Positions 9,713 through 19,262 of a DNA stretch of 46,942 nucleotides are shown one piece after another. The position numbers and the translations under genes are program-made. The notes below the pieces were generated by a model. That model did no database searches, had not been told where the DNA came from, and was given only the letters and a program-made list of their open reading frames with translations. The stretch is taken from positions 1-46,942 of the forward strand of contig NZ_VTDM01000022.1 in assembly GCF_015627105.1 (NCBI RefSeq). The letters run 5' to 3'. The DNA comes from Acinetobacter baretiae. GTDB lineage: Bacteria; Pseudomonadota; Gammaproteobacteria; Pseudomonadales; Moraxellaceae. The first letter of the stretch is position 1. Each line of letters begins with the position of its first letter.

Positions 9713-10645
9713 ATGAGCCACAATCAGCCTAATTTTTTTGCAGAAGAACAGTTTTTTTTAGATCACTATGTGGGTCACACGCCATTGGTGCGTTTACAGC
9801 GATTATCTGCAACGACTCAGGCCACTATTTTAGCAAAGCTAGAGGGCAATAACCCCGCAGGTTCAGTGAAAGATCGCGCAGCTTATAATATGATTATACA
9901 GGCAGAAAAACGAGGGGATATACGACCTGGTGATACTCTGATTGAAGCTACAAGTGGAAATACAGGCATTGCATTAGCATTGGTTGCAGCCATGCGTGGA
10001 TATCGCATGATCTTGATCATGCCAAACAATATGAGCCAAGAACGTAAAGATGCGATGCTTGCATATGGTGCTGAATTAATTGAGGTTACTCCCAAGCAAG
10101 GCATGGAAGGCGCTAGAGATTTAGCCTTGACAATGCAAAACAATCAACAAGGAATTGTGCTCAATCAGTTTGGTAATCCAGATAATGTTAATGCTCATTA
10201 CTTGACGACAGGCCCTGAAATTTGGCAACAAACACAAGGGAAAATCACCCATTTTGTAAGTGCTATGGGAACAACAGGCACGATTATGGGAGTATCTAAA
10301 TACTTAAAAGAACAAAATCCCAATATTCAAATTGTAGGTTTGCAACCAGACGAAGGCGCAAGTATTGCTGGGATTCGTCGTTGGCCTAAAGCCTATTTAC
10401 CCACCATTTTTGATGCACAGCGTGTCGATCGTATTATTGATATTCCGCAACATGATGCGGAAAAAACGATGCGCACCCTTGCAAAGCAAGAAGGTATTTT
10501 CTCTGGTGCATCATCAGGTGGTGCAGTATGGGCATCGTTAAAGATTGCTCAAGAAGAACCAAATGCTGTCATTGTTTGCATTATTTGCGATCGGGGAGAT
10601 CGTTATCTATCGACAGGTTTGTTTTCTATCCAAGATGAGGACTGA
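9713..10645 (+). CDS. cysM: Cysteine synthase B
   Basis: PLP-dependent O-acetylserine sulfhydrylase making cysteine from O-acetylserine and sulfide or thiosulfate. The PLP lysine is in NPAGSVKDRAAYNM, the phosphate-binding loop in EATSGNTGIALA, and a second glycine-rich segment is FSGASSGGAVWAS. GNPDNVNAHYLTTGPEIWQQ is typical of the family. I chose the ATG at 9713 (310 residues, close to the usual 300-310); the ATG at 9653 would add 20 residues with no counterpart in the family, and neither has a strong ribosome-binding site. It is the first gene of a plus-strand run and is divergent from gacS; the next gene starts 6 bases after its stop. Confidence 0.93.
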   Translation: MSHNQPNFFAEEQFFLDHYVGHTPLVRLQRLSATTQATILAKLEGNNPAGSVKDRAAYNMIIQAEKRGDIRPGDTLIEATSGNTGIALALVAAMRGYRMILIMPNNMSQERKDAMLAYGAELIEVTPKQGMEGARDLALTMQNNQQGIVLNQFGNPDNVNAHYLTTGPEIWQQTQGKITHFVSAMGTTGTIMGVSKYLKEQNPNIQIVGLQPDEGASIAGIRRWPKAYLPTIFDAQRVDRIIDIPQHDAEKTMRTLAKQEGIFSGASSGGAVWASLKIAQEEPNAVIVCIICDRGDRYLSTGLFSIQDED

Positions 10646-10651
10646 GGTTAT

Positions 10652-11422
10652 ATGCGTTTACCCATTTTGGTATTTAACATTGAAACCACTTTAGATTTAA
10701 CCATGGGTGCACATTTACATGGTTTAAGCCATTTACCCAAAGAAGATGTTCAACAAGCATTGAATAAATTGCGTCGTCAAGAAACAGGTTCTGATTTTCA
10801 ACGGTTACATTTACATGAGATTTCTTGTATTTCTGGCTTATGGGTGAGTGAAAAAGGTTTAAGGTTATTTTCATTTAGTCAAAATGAATATACAGAGTTG
10901 GAAATATTAGAAAAATTTCTATCTATTTTTGAAAAAAGACTGCCGATATTGGTCAGTTGGAATGGTGCACAATTTGATCTGCCTGTAATCTTACTCAGAG
11001 CAATGTATTATGGTTTGTCTGCTCCTCGTTTGTTTGACCAAGGCGAGATTGATCAACAAAAGCGTTTTAATAATTATCAAAATAGATATCATCAACAACA
11101 TATCGATTTAATGGATAGTATGTCGATGTTCAATCGCCAAAACTTTCAAAAACTAGATGATATTGCAGCATTCTTAGACTTACCATTTCGTGATAAAATG
11201 GCGGTGTCAGTAGAGGTTAACTCTGAGCAAGCAGTGATTAAAACATGGTTAATTTATATACGTTGGATGCTATTGAAGGGTCAATTGACCCAGTCAGACC
11301 ATGCAAAAGCGATACAAAATATGATTGTTTGTTTAAAAGAACAACATCAGCACCATGAATTTTTAACCCACTGGCAAGCGGTTGCTAAACATACGGCATT
11401 GAGTCGTACCTTTTTTTCATGA
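10652..11422 (+). CDS. DEDD-fold 3'-5' exonuclease-like protein, probably inactive
   Basis: Resembles the family of PolB-type 3'-5' exonucleases (Pfam PF10108-like). Motif I reads LVFNIETT where the family has FDIET: the first catalytic Asp is Asn9. Motif II is intact in VSWNGAQFDLPVIL (Asp109). The C-terminal motif, which in homologues reads roughly CETDVLNTYL, is here NSEQAVIKTWLIYIRW, so the metal-binding Asp appears to be Ala194. With two of four acidic ligands gone the protein may bind nucleic acid without cutting it. Length is 256. It starts 6 bases after cysM and ends 7 bases before the rlmD TTG, so it is co-transcribed with them. The family call is good; loss of activity is inferred from recalled motifs. 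Confidence 0.8.
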   Translation: MRLPILVFNIETTLDLTMGAHLHGLSHLPKEDVQQALNKLRRQETGSDFQRLHLHEISCISGLWVSEKGLRLFSFSQNEYTELEILEKFLSIFEKRLPILVSWNGAQFDLPVILLRAMYYGLSAPRLFDQGEIDQQKRFNNYQNRYHQQHIDLMDSMSMFNRQNFQKLDDIAAFLDLPFRDKMAVSVEVNSEQAVIKTWLIYIRWMLLKGQLTQSDHAKAIQNMIVCLKEQHQHHEFLTHWQAVAKHTALSRTFFS

Positions 11423-11429
11423 TTAATCT

Positions 11430-12836
11430 TTGAGTACTATGTTGAAATATTCTCGCCAAGCCAAGCCCGCAGTTGTGATGCATACGTTTGCCATTGAAAC
11501 CTTATCACATGAAGGGCGAGGCGTGAGCCATTATCATGAAAGTTTAGATCATCCGATTGATAAGCACGGTAAAAAGGTATTTGTTCAATTTGCATTACCG
11601 AATGAACGCGTTTTAGCAAAAATTACCCGTCAGAGTAAACGTTTTGAAGAAGCAGAGGCTGTATCTTTAGTGTCATCGCCTTCTGTTTATAGAACAACGC
11701 CAATATGTGAACATTTTACAGTTTGTGGTGGCTGTAGCTTGCAACATATGCAAACGGATGAACAAATTCGAGTCAAACAAAATACTTTAGCATCACATTT
11801 ACAGCATTTTTCAGGCTTGGCACCTGAAGAATGGTTGGCTCCTGTACGTTCAACACGCCAAGACTACAGACGCCGTGCTCGCATAGGGGTGCGTTATGTC
11901 GAGCGATCAAAAAAATTAGTCATGGGGTTTCGTGAACGACAAAGCAATCATTTGGTTTCTATACAACACTGTCCTATTTTAGATGTTGAACTGAATCAGG
12001 CACTGCCAGATCTTTATCAGATGCTCAGTCATTTAAAAGGGTGTAAAGATATTGGTCACATTGAATTATCTATGGGTAGTCATGAGATTGCATTATTAGT
12101 GAGGCATACTGCGGCTTTGCAAACCTCAGATGTTCAACAATTAAAACAGTTTGCTCAGCATAAAACATGGCAATTGTATTTACAGCCAAAAGATTCAAGC
12201 AGTGTACACCGCATTGATCAAAAGGCACCTATGCGTTTAAGTTATCATTTGACAGATTTTAACTTGGAGCTTGGTTTTTCACCCACCGATTTTACCCAAG
12301 TCAATGATGGTGTGAATCAGCAAATGATTAAATTGGCATGTAAATTGCTTAATCTTCAGGCTGGGGAGCGTGTGTTGGATTTGTTTTGTGGTTTGGGTAA
12401 TTTTTCACTTCCTCTTGCACAGCATGTAGGTGAGCATGGCTGTGTTGTGGCAGTAGAGGGGAGTGAAAATATGGTTGCGCGTGGGCAAGAAAATGCAAAG
12501 CGTAATCATATTAAAAATATTGAGTTTTATGCACAAGATTTAACGCAAGATTTTTCTAAACAACCGTGGGCAAAACAAGCCTTTGATGCATTACTCATTG
12601 ATCCACCTCGTGCTGGTGCAGAGCAAGTGATGCAATATATTGCACATTTTTCAGCACAGCGAATTGTTTATGTGTCTTGTGACCCTGCAACCTTGGCTCG
12701 AGATGCTGGCATACTTGCGCAAAAAGGGTATGCACTTAAAAAAGCAGGGGTGATGGATATGTTTACACATACGAGCCATGTAGAGTCGATTACTTTGTTT
12801 GAAAAAGTACAATCGTGTAATAACAAAAGTGAATGA
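11430..12836 (+). CDS. rlmD: 23S rRNA (uracil-1939-C5)-methyltransferase RlmD
   Basis: Methylates U1939 of 23S rRNA using S-adenosylmethionine; carries an iron-sulfur cluster. Visible order: TRAM-like domain (about 15-85), the cluster cysteines in [14 protein letters not shown] (about 93-106) plus a later Cys in [18 protein letters not shown], the SAM motif [16 protein letters not shown] (about 314-329), IDPPRAGA, and the catalytic [13 protein letters not shown]. 468 residues from the TTG at 11430; an ATG at 11439 would give 465 and is an equally good start, since neither has a clear ribosome-binding site. Followed by relA after 21 bases, the same order as in E. coli and Pseudomonas. Confidence 0.95.
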   Translation: MSTMLKYSRQAKPAVVMHTFAIETLSHEGRGVSHYHESLDHPIDKHGKKVFVQFALPNERVLAKITRQSKRFEEAEAVSLVSSPSVYRTTPICEHFTVCGGCSLQHMQTDEQIRVKQNTLASHLQHFSGLAPEEWLAPVRSTRQDYRRRARIGVRYVERSKKLVMGFRERQSNHLVSIQHCPILDVELNQALPDLYQMLSHLKGCKDIGHIELSMGSHEIALLVRHTAALQTSDVQQLKQFAQHKTWQLYLQPKDSSSVHRIDQKAPMRLSYHLTDFNLELGFSPTDFTQVNDGVNQQMIKLACKLLNLQAGERVLDLFCGLGNFSLPLAQHVGEHGCVVAVEGSENMVARGQENAKRNHIKNIEFYAQDLTQDFSKQPWAKQAFDALLIDPPRAGAEQVMQYIAHFSAQRIVYVSCDPATLARDAGILAQKGYALKKAGVMDMFTHTSHVESITLFEKVQSCNNKSE

Positions 12837-12857
12837 CGTAATTAATAGGAGATAGGT

Positions 12858-15152
12858 ATGGTCACGGTACGTGAACAGTTACCTGAACGATTGACACAGC
12901 TCACAGAAGAAACAGCCGTAGGTCACGCCCTACAGCAGCAAGATCTTGCAGAGTGGTTAGATCGAGTACGTCTTCAAACAGGCAATGAGCTCAAACAGCT
13001 TAAAGCTGTTGCGAAACATACATTAAAAAAAGAACAACAAGCCCTTGTTCCTAGTCGAAATAATACCTTTGTGACAGGTATTGGTGTTGCTGATATTTTG
13101 GCACATTTACGTGTCGATGAAGCAACTCTTGCAGCGGCTGTATTGTATCGGAGTGTTCGAGAGGGGTTGACCTCTTTAGACGAAGTGGCAGACAGTTATG
13201 GTCAAGAGGTGCTTGATTTGGTTCGTGGTACGCTTGCCATGGGTCGGCTTTCTGAACTGATCGAGCAAAATAAACGTTTAGAAGATCACTTTAATAACAA
13301 TCAACGTGAGCACCTGACAGGCATTTATAAAATGCTGATTTCTGTCACAGAAGACGTGCGAGTGGTGTTGATTAAATTGGCCGAACGAACGTTCGAATTG
13401 CGTGAATTGGCAAAGTCACCTAAAGATCGTCAAGAACGAGTATCTCGTGAAATTTTAACCATTTACTCTCCATTGGCGCATCGTTTAGGAATTGCTCAAT
13501 TAAAGTGGGAACTAGAAGATCTTGCTTTTCGTTATTTAGCCCCTGATCGTTATAAAGAAATTGCTAAGTTACTGAACGAAAAACGTTTAGAGCGCGAACA
13601 ATATATTGATGATGTTGTGAATCGCTTAAAAGGTGAACTAAAAAAAATAAATATTGAAGCGGATATTAGCGGACGAGTAAAACACATTTACTCTATTTAC
13701 CGTAAAATGAAAAGCAAAAATCTCAGTTTTGGCCAGCTTTACGACATTCGTGCCTTACGTGTGTTGGTTCACTCTGTTTCTGAGTGTTACCACGTTTTAG
13801 GGATCGTACATCAGATTTGGCGCCATATTCCCAATCAATTTGACGACTATATTACCAACCCAAAAGCCAATGGCTATCGCTCATTGCATTCAGCAGTGAT
13901 TGCAGATCATCGTTCATTAGAAATACAAATTCGTACGCATGAAATGCATAATGAAGCTGAGTTAGGGGTGTGTTCACATTTTAATTATAAAGAAGGTGAA
14001 AAATCGACCGACTTTTCATTTAATCATCGGTTACATTCGTTACGTGCTGTACTTGAAAACTATCAAGAACGAAATGAAGCAAATGCACATGCCAAAGATG
14101 AAGAAGATTATGAGGCCATACAAGAATTTGAAGATTTTGAAAAAATTTATGTCTTTAGCCGAGATGGTGATATTAAAGAACTGCCACGAGGTTCTACCGT
14201 ATTAGACTTTGCTTACCATGTTCATACAGAAGTCGGGAATCATTGTTATGCTGCACGAGTTAATCAACGTTATGTACCATTGACCTATGGGTTAAAAACA
14301 GGTGAGCAGGTCGAAATTTTGACCAAAAAAGACCGAGAGCCTAATCGAGATTGGCTGGTCAGTTCTTTGGGATATATTAAAACAGCACGTGCACGTGATA
14401 AATTACGCCATTGGTTTAGACAGCAAGATCGCAGTAAAAACCTTGAAGTTGGTCGTGATTTATTGACCAAAGAATTACAGCGTTTAGCAATACACCCTAA
14501 AAGTATTGATCTTAATGAATATTGTAATCACTTTAATGTAAAAACAGGTGATGATATTTTGGTGGCGCTGGTCAATGGTGATATTGGTTTACATGCACTG
14601 ATGAACCAAGTCAATCGTCATATGAATATTGACCAAGACGAGCCAGAGCTGATTCTCAAGCCCACATTAAATCCAAGAGCAAGCCATACCTTGTCAGCTC
14701 ATGGAATTTTAATTGATGGATTGGACAATGTTGAATTAAATATTGCGCAATGCTGTCAGCCTGTACATGGTGAAATTATTGGTGGTTATATTACGCTAAA
14801 TCGTGGTGTCAGCATTCATAAAAAAGGCTGTCAGGATTATATTCGTATGATTACAAATGAACCTGAACGTGCAGTTGATGCCGATTGGGAATTGCAACCC
14901 ACACGTGGTCAAAGCATACAAATTGTGGTGGAAGCATATGATCGCCGAGGTTTACTGAAAGACCTGACACAAGTGATTTTTTCTGACAATATCAACATTA
15001 GACAAGTCAATACGATTTCTGAGAATGATGGTATTGCAAATATGAAACTTATGATTGAAGTCAAAGGGCTGGCACAATTGTCACGGCTACTTGCACGCTT
15101 AGAGCAACAGCCTGGTATTATTAGTGCAAGACGTTTAATTCAAGGCAATTAA
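12858..15152 (+). CDS. relA: (p)ppGpp synthetase RelA (GTP pyrophosphokinase)
   Basis: Ribosome-associated stringent-response enzyme transferring pyrophosphate from ATP to GTP or GDP on uncharged tRNA. Domains: a degenerate hydrolase domain (about 60-200), where the HD metal motif is replaced by AAVLYRSVREGL, so no ppGpp hydrolysis is expected; synthetase domain (about 240-385) with GRVKHIYSIYRKM, LYDIRALRVLV and NGYRSLHSAV; TGS domain (about 430-495) with DFAYHVHTEVG; a zinc-finger/conserved Cys region with AQCCQPVHGE (about 630-660); and a C-terminal ACT domain. Length 764 is typical of RelA. AGGAGATAGG precedes the ATG. Downstream is mazG, as in many gammaproteobacteria but without an intervening mazEF. 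Confidence 0.97.
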   Translation: MVTVREQLPERLTQLTEETAVGHALQQQDLAEWLDRVRLQTGNELKQLKAVAKHTLKKEQQALVPSRNNTFVTGIGVADILAHLRVDEATLAAAVLYRSVREGLTSLDEVADSYGQEVLDLVRGTLAMGRLSELIEQNKRLEDHFNNNQREHLTGIYKMLISVTEDVRVVLIKLAERTFELRELAKSPKDRQERVSREILTIYSPLAHRLGIAQLKWELEDLAFRYLAPDRYKEIAKLLNEKRLEREQYIDDVVNRLKGELKKINIEADISGRVKHIYSIYRKMKSKNLSFGQLYDIRALRVLVHSVSECYHVLGIVHQIWRHIPNQFDDYITNPKANGYRSLHSAVIADHRSLEIQIRTHEMHNEAELGVCSHFNYKEGEKSTDFSFNHRLHSLRAVLENYQERNEANAHAKDEEDYEAIQEFEDFEKIYVFSRDGDIKELPRGSTVLDFAYHVHTEVGNHCYAARVNQRYVPLTYGLKTGEQVEILTKKDREPNRDWLVSSLGYIKTARARDKLRHWFRQQDRSKNLEVGRDLLTKELQRLAIHPKSIDLNEYCNHFNVKTGDDILVALVNGDIGLHALMNQVNRHMNIDQDEPELILKPTLNPRASHTLSAHGILIDGLDNVELNIAQCCQPVHGEIIGGYITLNRGVSIHKKGCQDYIRMITNEPERAVDADWELQPTRGQSIQIVVEAYDRRGLLKDLTQVIFSDNINIRQVNTISENDGIANMKLMIEVKGLAQLSRLLARLEQQPGIISARRLIQGN

Positions 15153-15200
15153 CCAATGAAGGCCAATGCGTAATGCGATTTGGCCATTTAGGTATATAAC

Positions 15201-15989
15201 ATGCATGATGAGCAATCCCCAATCGAAAAACTTAAAGGCATTATGCAACTGTTGCGTAAGGAGTGTCCGTGGGATCAAAAACAAACACCACAAAGTTTGA
15301 CAAAATATGCCATTGAAGAAGCGTATGAAGTTGAAGATGCGGTGCGTTCAGGTCAGGTGCATGCCATTAAAGATGAGTTGGGTGACTTGTTACTGCAAGT
15401 GGTCTTTCAATCAGAAATGTATGCTGAGCAAGGGCAATTCGATTTTAATGACGTGGTCAATGCAATTATTGAAAAATTAATTCGTCGTCATCCACATGTT
15501 TTTGATCAAGAAAACTATGACACGCTCACGGCTGAGCAGGTGAAACAATTGTGGGATCAAATTAAACAACAAGAAAAACAACAAAGAGGAGAGACAACCT
15601 CCCGTCTAGATCAAATCAAACATGGCCCTGCACTGACTCAAGCACAAGACATTCAAGAAAATGTGTCAAACATTGGCTTTGATTTTGCCACTGTAAATGA
15701 TGCCATGAAAAAAGTACATGAAGAATGGGCAGAACTTGATGAAGCAATCATGACCAAAGAGCCATCTAAAATTGAAGATGAATTTGGAGATTGTTTATTT
15801 GCGATGATTAATGTGGGTCGAAAACTGAATGTGTCTAGCGAAATGGCATTACTTTCTACCATTCAAAAATTCAGACAACGGTTTGCATTTATTGAGCAAA
15901 CGGCTTTTGCACAGAGTAAATCAATAGAAGATATGACACTTGCAGAGATGGATGTTTTATGGGAACAGGCAAAATTACAACAAAAATAG
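15201..15989 (+). CDS. mazG: Nucleoside triphosphate pyrophosphohydrolase MazG
   Basis: Hydrolyses NTPs and dNTPs to monophosphates; in E. coli it limits ppGpp build-up and removes aberrant nucleotides. Two MazG repeats are visible: the first with LRKECPWDQKQTPQSL and EEAYEVEDAV...KDELGDLLLQVV (acidic magnesium ligands, about 35-80), the second with EEWAELDEAI...EDEFGDCLFAMINVGR (about 173-208). Total of 262 residues matches the E. coli enzyme. 48 bases after relA, and 7 bases before the next gene. Confidence 0.95.
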   Translation: MHDEQSPIEKLKGIMQLLRKECPWDQKQTPQSLTKYAIEEAYEVEDAVRSGQVHAIKDELGDLLLQVVFQSEMYAEQGQFDFNDVVNAIIEKLIRRHPHVFDQENYDTLTAEQVKQLWDQIKQQEKQQRGETTSRLDQIKHGPALTQAQDIQENVSNIGFDFATVNDAMKKVHEEWAELDEAIMTKEPSKIEDEFGDCLFAMINVGRKLNVSSEMALLSTIQKFRQRFAFIEQTAFAQSKSIEDMTLAEMDVLWEQAKLQQK

Positions 15990-15996
15990 ATTGGGT

Positions 15997-16350
15997 ATGA
16001 AAAAAATAGTTTTATGGGTGTTTTGTGCCTTGGTTCAAGTGGTACATGCAAACGCCACAAATTATGATCAACAGTATCTGCAATGGAAGTCAAATCAGCT
16101 TCCTGTTGCAGGTACATTACAATCAAAAAATGATACAAAACCTGTGGTGCACCAAACAGGAAAAATTTCAATTAATCAGGCAGATATGCATGTATTGCAA
16201 CAATTGCATGGTGTAGGTGAGAAAAAGGCGCAAGCGATTATTCAACACCGCCAAGAGAATGGCCCATTTCAGCAGATTGAAGAACTCAAAAAAGTCGTTG
16301 GTATTGGTGAAAAAACTTTTGAAAAAAACAAAGATATTTTAGTTCTTTAA
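15997..16350 (+). CDS. ComEA-family helix-hairpin-helix protein, exported
   Basis: 117 residues with a signal peptide (MKKIVLWVFCALVQVVHANA, cleavage near 18-20), a polar linker, and a ComEA-type HhH domain from about 60: ISINQADMHVLQQLHGVG and KAQAIIQHRQENGPF, then LKKVVGIGEKTFEKN. ComEA proteins bind incoming DNA in the periplasm during natural transformation, though short members of unknown role are common. I used the ATG at 15997 because it starts a proper signal peptide 7 bases after mazG; an upstream ATG at 15940 in the same frame lies inside mazG and adds a polar extension. Acinetobacter is naturally competent, so a competence link is plausible but unproved. Confidence 0.85.
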   Translation: MKKIVLWVFCALVQVVHANATNYDQQYLQWKSNQLPVAGTLQSKNDTKPVVHQTGKISINQADMHVLQQLHGVGEKKAQAIIQHRQENGPFQQIEELKKVVGIGEKTFEKNKDILVL

Positions 16351-16472
16351 AACTTGTGGGTGAAACTCGGGCATGCTTAGTATAAGATACCAAGAAATTG
16401 CCATACTTTATGCAATTTTGAAAAAATTGGACACAATGAATTATTCATTACAGACGTAGGAGAGAGCGTCTT

Positions 16473-17930
16473 TTGCACACTTTACGCGCGTCAAAATATG
16501 GCTTAGCCATTAAGAAATTACCACCATCAATTATTGAAGTGATTGATGTTTTAACCAAAGCTGGCTATGAAGCATACATCGTTGGAGGGGGAGTTCGAGA
16601 TCTCATTTTGGGCTTGAACCCAAAAGATTTCGATGCAGTCACCAATGCTACACCTGCACAAATTAAAGCAGCTTTTGGCCGCCGTTGTCGTATTATCGGC
16701 CGCCGTTTTGAATTGGCTCATGTTTATATTGGTCGAGATCTCATAGAAGTTGCTACTTTTCGAGCACCACCTAAAAAAGAAGTGACCAGTGCACAAGGCA
16801 TGATTTTACGAGACAATAATTGGGGGACGATTGAACAGGATTTTGTTCGACGTGATTTTTCGATTAACGCAATGTATTATCAGCCAAGAAAAGACATTAT
16901 CTTAGATTTTTGTCATGCAATTGATGATATTAAAAGCAAAACGTTACGATTTCTTGGTCAACCTGCAAAGCGATTTGAAGAAGACCCTGTGCGCATGCTA
17001 CGGACTTTACGTTTTGCTGCCAAATTGAAATTTAATATTGCTCAAGATATTGTAGATGTTTTTACGCCAAATATGGCGAAACTCTTAAGAGATATTTCAC
17101 CTCATCGTTTGTATGATGAGTCACAAAAATTATTTACTATGGGGCAATTGAATCAAGTATTACCTCTATTGATTCAATTTGATGTATGGAAGCAAATTTT
17201 TGCAGATATACCACCAACCATTAACCCGTTTATCGAACGTGTCGCTCGTAATACAGATCAGCGTATACAGGTGGGTAAAAGTATTAATCCTGCATTTTTT
17301 TATGCTGTTTTATTGTGGGAAAATTTTTTAGAAAGAACACAGTTTTATCTTAATAAAGCATTGCCACCTGCCGAAGCAAGAGCACAAGCTGGATTAGATG
17401 TGATTAAACGTCAGTGTACACGTACAGTGATTCCTCGCTTTACCGAAACGTTTATTCGAGAAGTTTGGGAAATGCAAGTTCGTTTAATGAGTCCAAAGCC
17501 ACAGCAAATTGAATCGCTTGCAGGGCACCCTCGTTTTAGAGCAGGGTTTGATTTTTTATATTTGCGTGAAAAATCAGGTGATACAACAACAGACGGTATG
17601 GGGCAGTGGTGGGAAGAGTATCAACACTTATCTCGTGATGAAAAAGAGATAGTGATTGCCAAATACAATAGACAGCGTAGTAAGAAACGTCACAAAAGCA
17701 CGGAAACTATTGATACACAAGAGCCGTTGGTTAAAGATGAACGACCAAGATCGAAGTTTTCAAGACGAGTGAAAACTACGAATGTTACAACAGATGGAAT
17801 CACAACTGCTGATCGACATGTTGCGACTCAATCGACGTCTTCTGAAAATATAGATTTTAAACATCCAATTTTAAAACGTAAACGTGTACAGCGTGATTTG
17901 GCACATGTGACGTTTGGGCCAACACAATAA
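16473..17930 (+). CDS. pcnB: Poly(A) polymerase I
   Basis: Adds 3' poly(A) tails that promote RNA decay. Nucleotidyltransferase signature YIVGGGVRDLILGLNPKDFD (about 35-54) with the DFD metal ligands, then FRRRCRIIGRRFELAHV-type segments, DFVRRDFSINAMYY, and the RNA-binding EEDPVRMLRTLRFAAKL. The basic, low-complexity C terminus (RQRSKKRHK, KFSRRVK, LKRKRVQRD) fits RNA contact. The frame has no ATG at the front; it starts at TTG 16473, 8-10 bases after TAGGAGAG. An unusual pcnB start codon is also known in E. coli (AUU), where it keeps expression low. folK overlaps the stop codon by one base (TAATG). Confidence 0.94.
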   Translation: MHTLRASKYGLAIKKLPPSIIEVIDVLTKAGYEAYIVGGGVRDLILGLNPKDFDAVTNATPAQIKAAFGRRCRIIGRRFELAHVYIGRDLIEVATFRAPPKKEVTSAQGMILRDNNWGTIEQDFVRRDFSINAMYYQPRKDIILDFCHAIDDIKSKTLRFLGQPAKRFEEDPVRMLRTLRFAAKLKFNIAQDIVDVFTPNMAKLLRDISPHRLYDESQKLFTMGQLNQVLPLLIQFDVWKQIFADIPPTINPFIERVARNTDQRIQVGKSINPAFFYAVLLWENFLERTQFYLNKALPPAEARAQAGLDVIKRQCTRTVIPRFTETFIREVWEMQVRLMSPKPQQIESLAGHPRFRAGFDFLYLREKSGDTTTDGMGQWWEEYQHLSRDEKEIVIAKYNRQRSKKRHKSTETIDTQEPLVKDERPRSKFSRRVKTTNVTTDGITTADRHVATQSTSSENIDFKHPILKRKRVQRDLAHVTFGPTQ

Positions 17931-18424
17931 TGCATACAACATATATTGGTTTGGGAAGTAATTTAGGAGACTCAAAACAGATTTTATGCCAAACCGTAGC
18001 GAAACTGGCTACGCTAGGTACTGTGAGAGTCTCGCAATTGTATTCAACTGCGCCTATGGGGCCACAAGATCAGCCTGACTATCTCAATGCAGTGGTTGAA
18101 TTGAAAACCACGCTCATGCCGTTGGCTTTACTTGATGCATTACAAGCGTTTGAACAAGAATCTGGACGTATTCGATTACGTCGTTGGGGTGAGCGTACTT
18201 TAGACCTTGACCTATTATGGTATAACAATCAAACCATTCAGCATGAACGTTTAATCGTACCGCATTTGGGTTTGTTGGAAAGAGATTTTGTGTTGCTACC
18301 ACTGTTAGATTTAAATCCAAACATGGTTGTCAAAGGTCAGGTGTTAAAAGAATTAAATGTTGTACAACACACGATGCTACAGCCCATTGCGAACAATGAT
18401 TGGGTAAAGCAGACAACACAGTGA
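17930..18424 (+). CDS. folK: 6-hydroxymethyl-7,8-dihydropterin pyrophosphokinase
   Basis: Folate pathway enzyme transferring pyrophosphate from ATP to hydroxymethyl-dihydropterin. 164 residues, normal length, with IGLGSNLGDSKQIL at the N terminus, STAPMGPQDQPDYLNAVVEL and RWGERTLDLDLLWY (the pterin and magnesium ligands Asp96/Asp98 region). Its start overlaps the pcnB stop by one base, so it is translationally coupled; panB follows 25 bases downstream. The pcnB-folK-panB-panC order is widespread in gammaproteobacteria. Confidence 0.95.
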   Translation: MHTTYIGLGSNLGDSKQILCQTVAKLATLGTVRVSQLYSTAPMGPQDQPDYLNAVVELKTTLMPLALLDALQAFEQESGRIRLRRWGERTLDLDLLWYNNQTIQHERLIVPHLGLLERDFVLLPLLDLNPNMVVKGQVLKELNVVQHTMLQPIANNDWVKQTTQ

Positions 18425-18449
18425 AAAAACCGTTGAAGGATATTGCGCC

Positions 18450-19262
18450 ATGATTAATTTAAGTGATTTACGCCGCTTTAAAAAAGAAGGCAGAAAATTT
18501 TCATGCTTAACGTGTTATGACGCAAGCATGGCGAAAGCCATGGAAACTGCTCAAATTGACAGTGTTTTAATTGGGGATTCACTGGGCATGACCATACAGG
18601 GGCATGATTCGACGCTACCTGTGACTGTAAGAGATATTGTGTACCATACTGCATGTGTGCGCCGTGCGAATCAACATGCATTTCTTATGGCAGATTTGCC
18701 TTTTATGGCATATGCAACGACCAAAGATGCCTTGAAAAATGCTAAAAAGGTGATGCAAGCGGGTGCACAAATGGTCAAAATAGAAGGGGGTGCTTGGTTA
18801 AGTGATACTGTAGCGTCATTAACACGTAATGGTATTCCTGTATGTATGCATTTAGGCCTGACACCACAATCTGTACATGTATTGGGTGGATATAAAGTTC
18901 AAGCAAGAACTCGCCAAAGTGCAGATGCTTTATTACAAGAATGCAAGATGTTGGTGGATGCTGGTGCGGCCATTTTGTTATTAGAATGTGTGCCTGCACA
19001 AGTTGGAAAAGAAGTCGCTCAAGCATTTCCTGAAATTCCTGTGATTGGTATCGGCGCAGGGGCAGATACAGACGGGCAGGTATTGGTGGTACAAGATATG
19101 TTGGGTCTCACTGATGGTCATGTTGCAAAATTTGTTTATAATTTTATGAGCAAACAATCGGGCCCTTATGCTATTTTAGATGCGATAACAACATATCATC
19201 AGGCAGTGATAAAAAATACATTTCCTGCATTAGAACAGACCTTTCAAATTGAGCTAAAATAA
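18450..19262 (+). CDS. panB: 3-methyl-2-oxobutanoate hydroxymethyltransferase (ketopantoate hydroxymethyltransferase)
   Basis: First committed step of pantothenate (coenzyme A) synthesis: adds a hydroxymethyl group from methylene-tetrahydrofolate to alpha-ketoisovalerate. 270 residues with [67 protein letters not shown] and [18 protein letters not shown], all standard for a complete PanB barrel. The gene needs folate made by its neighbour folK. It overlaps panC by one base (TAATG). Confidence 0.97.
   Translation: MINLSDLRRFKKEGRKFSCLTCYDASMAKAMETAQIDSVLIGDSLGMTIQGHDSTLPVTVRDIVYHTACVRRANQHAFLMADLPFMAYATTKDALKNAKKVMQAGAQMVKIEGGAWLSDTVASLTRNGIPVCMHLGLTPQSVHVLGGYKVQARTRQSADALLQECKMLVDAGAAILLLECVPAQVGKEVAQAFPEIPVIGIGAGADTDGQVLVVQDMLGLTDGHVAKFVYNFMSKQSGPYAILDAITTYHQAVIKNTFPALEQTFQIELK

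Noticed and set aside
13141..13250. Mutation of the RelA hydrolase motif as a novelty
   Set aside because: Loss of the HD metal site is the normal state of gammaproteobacterial RelA.
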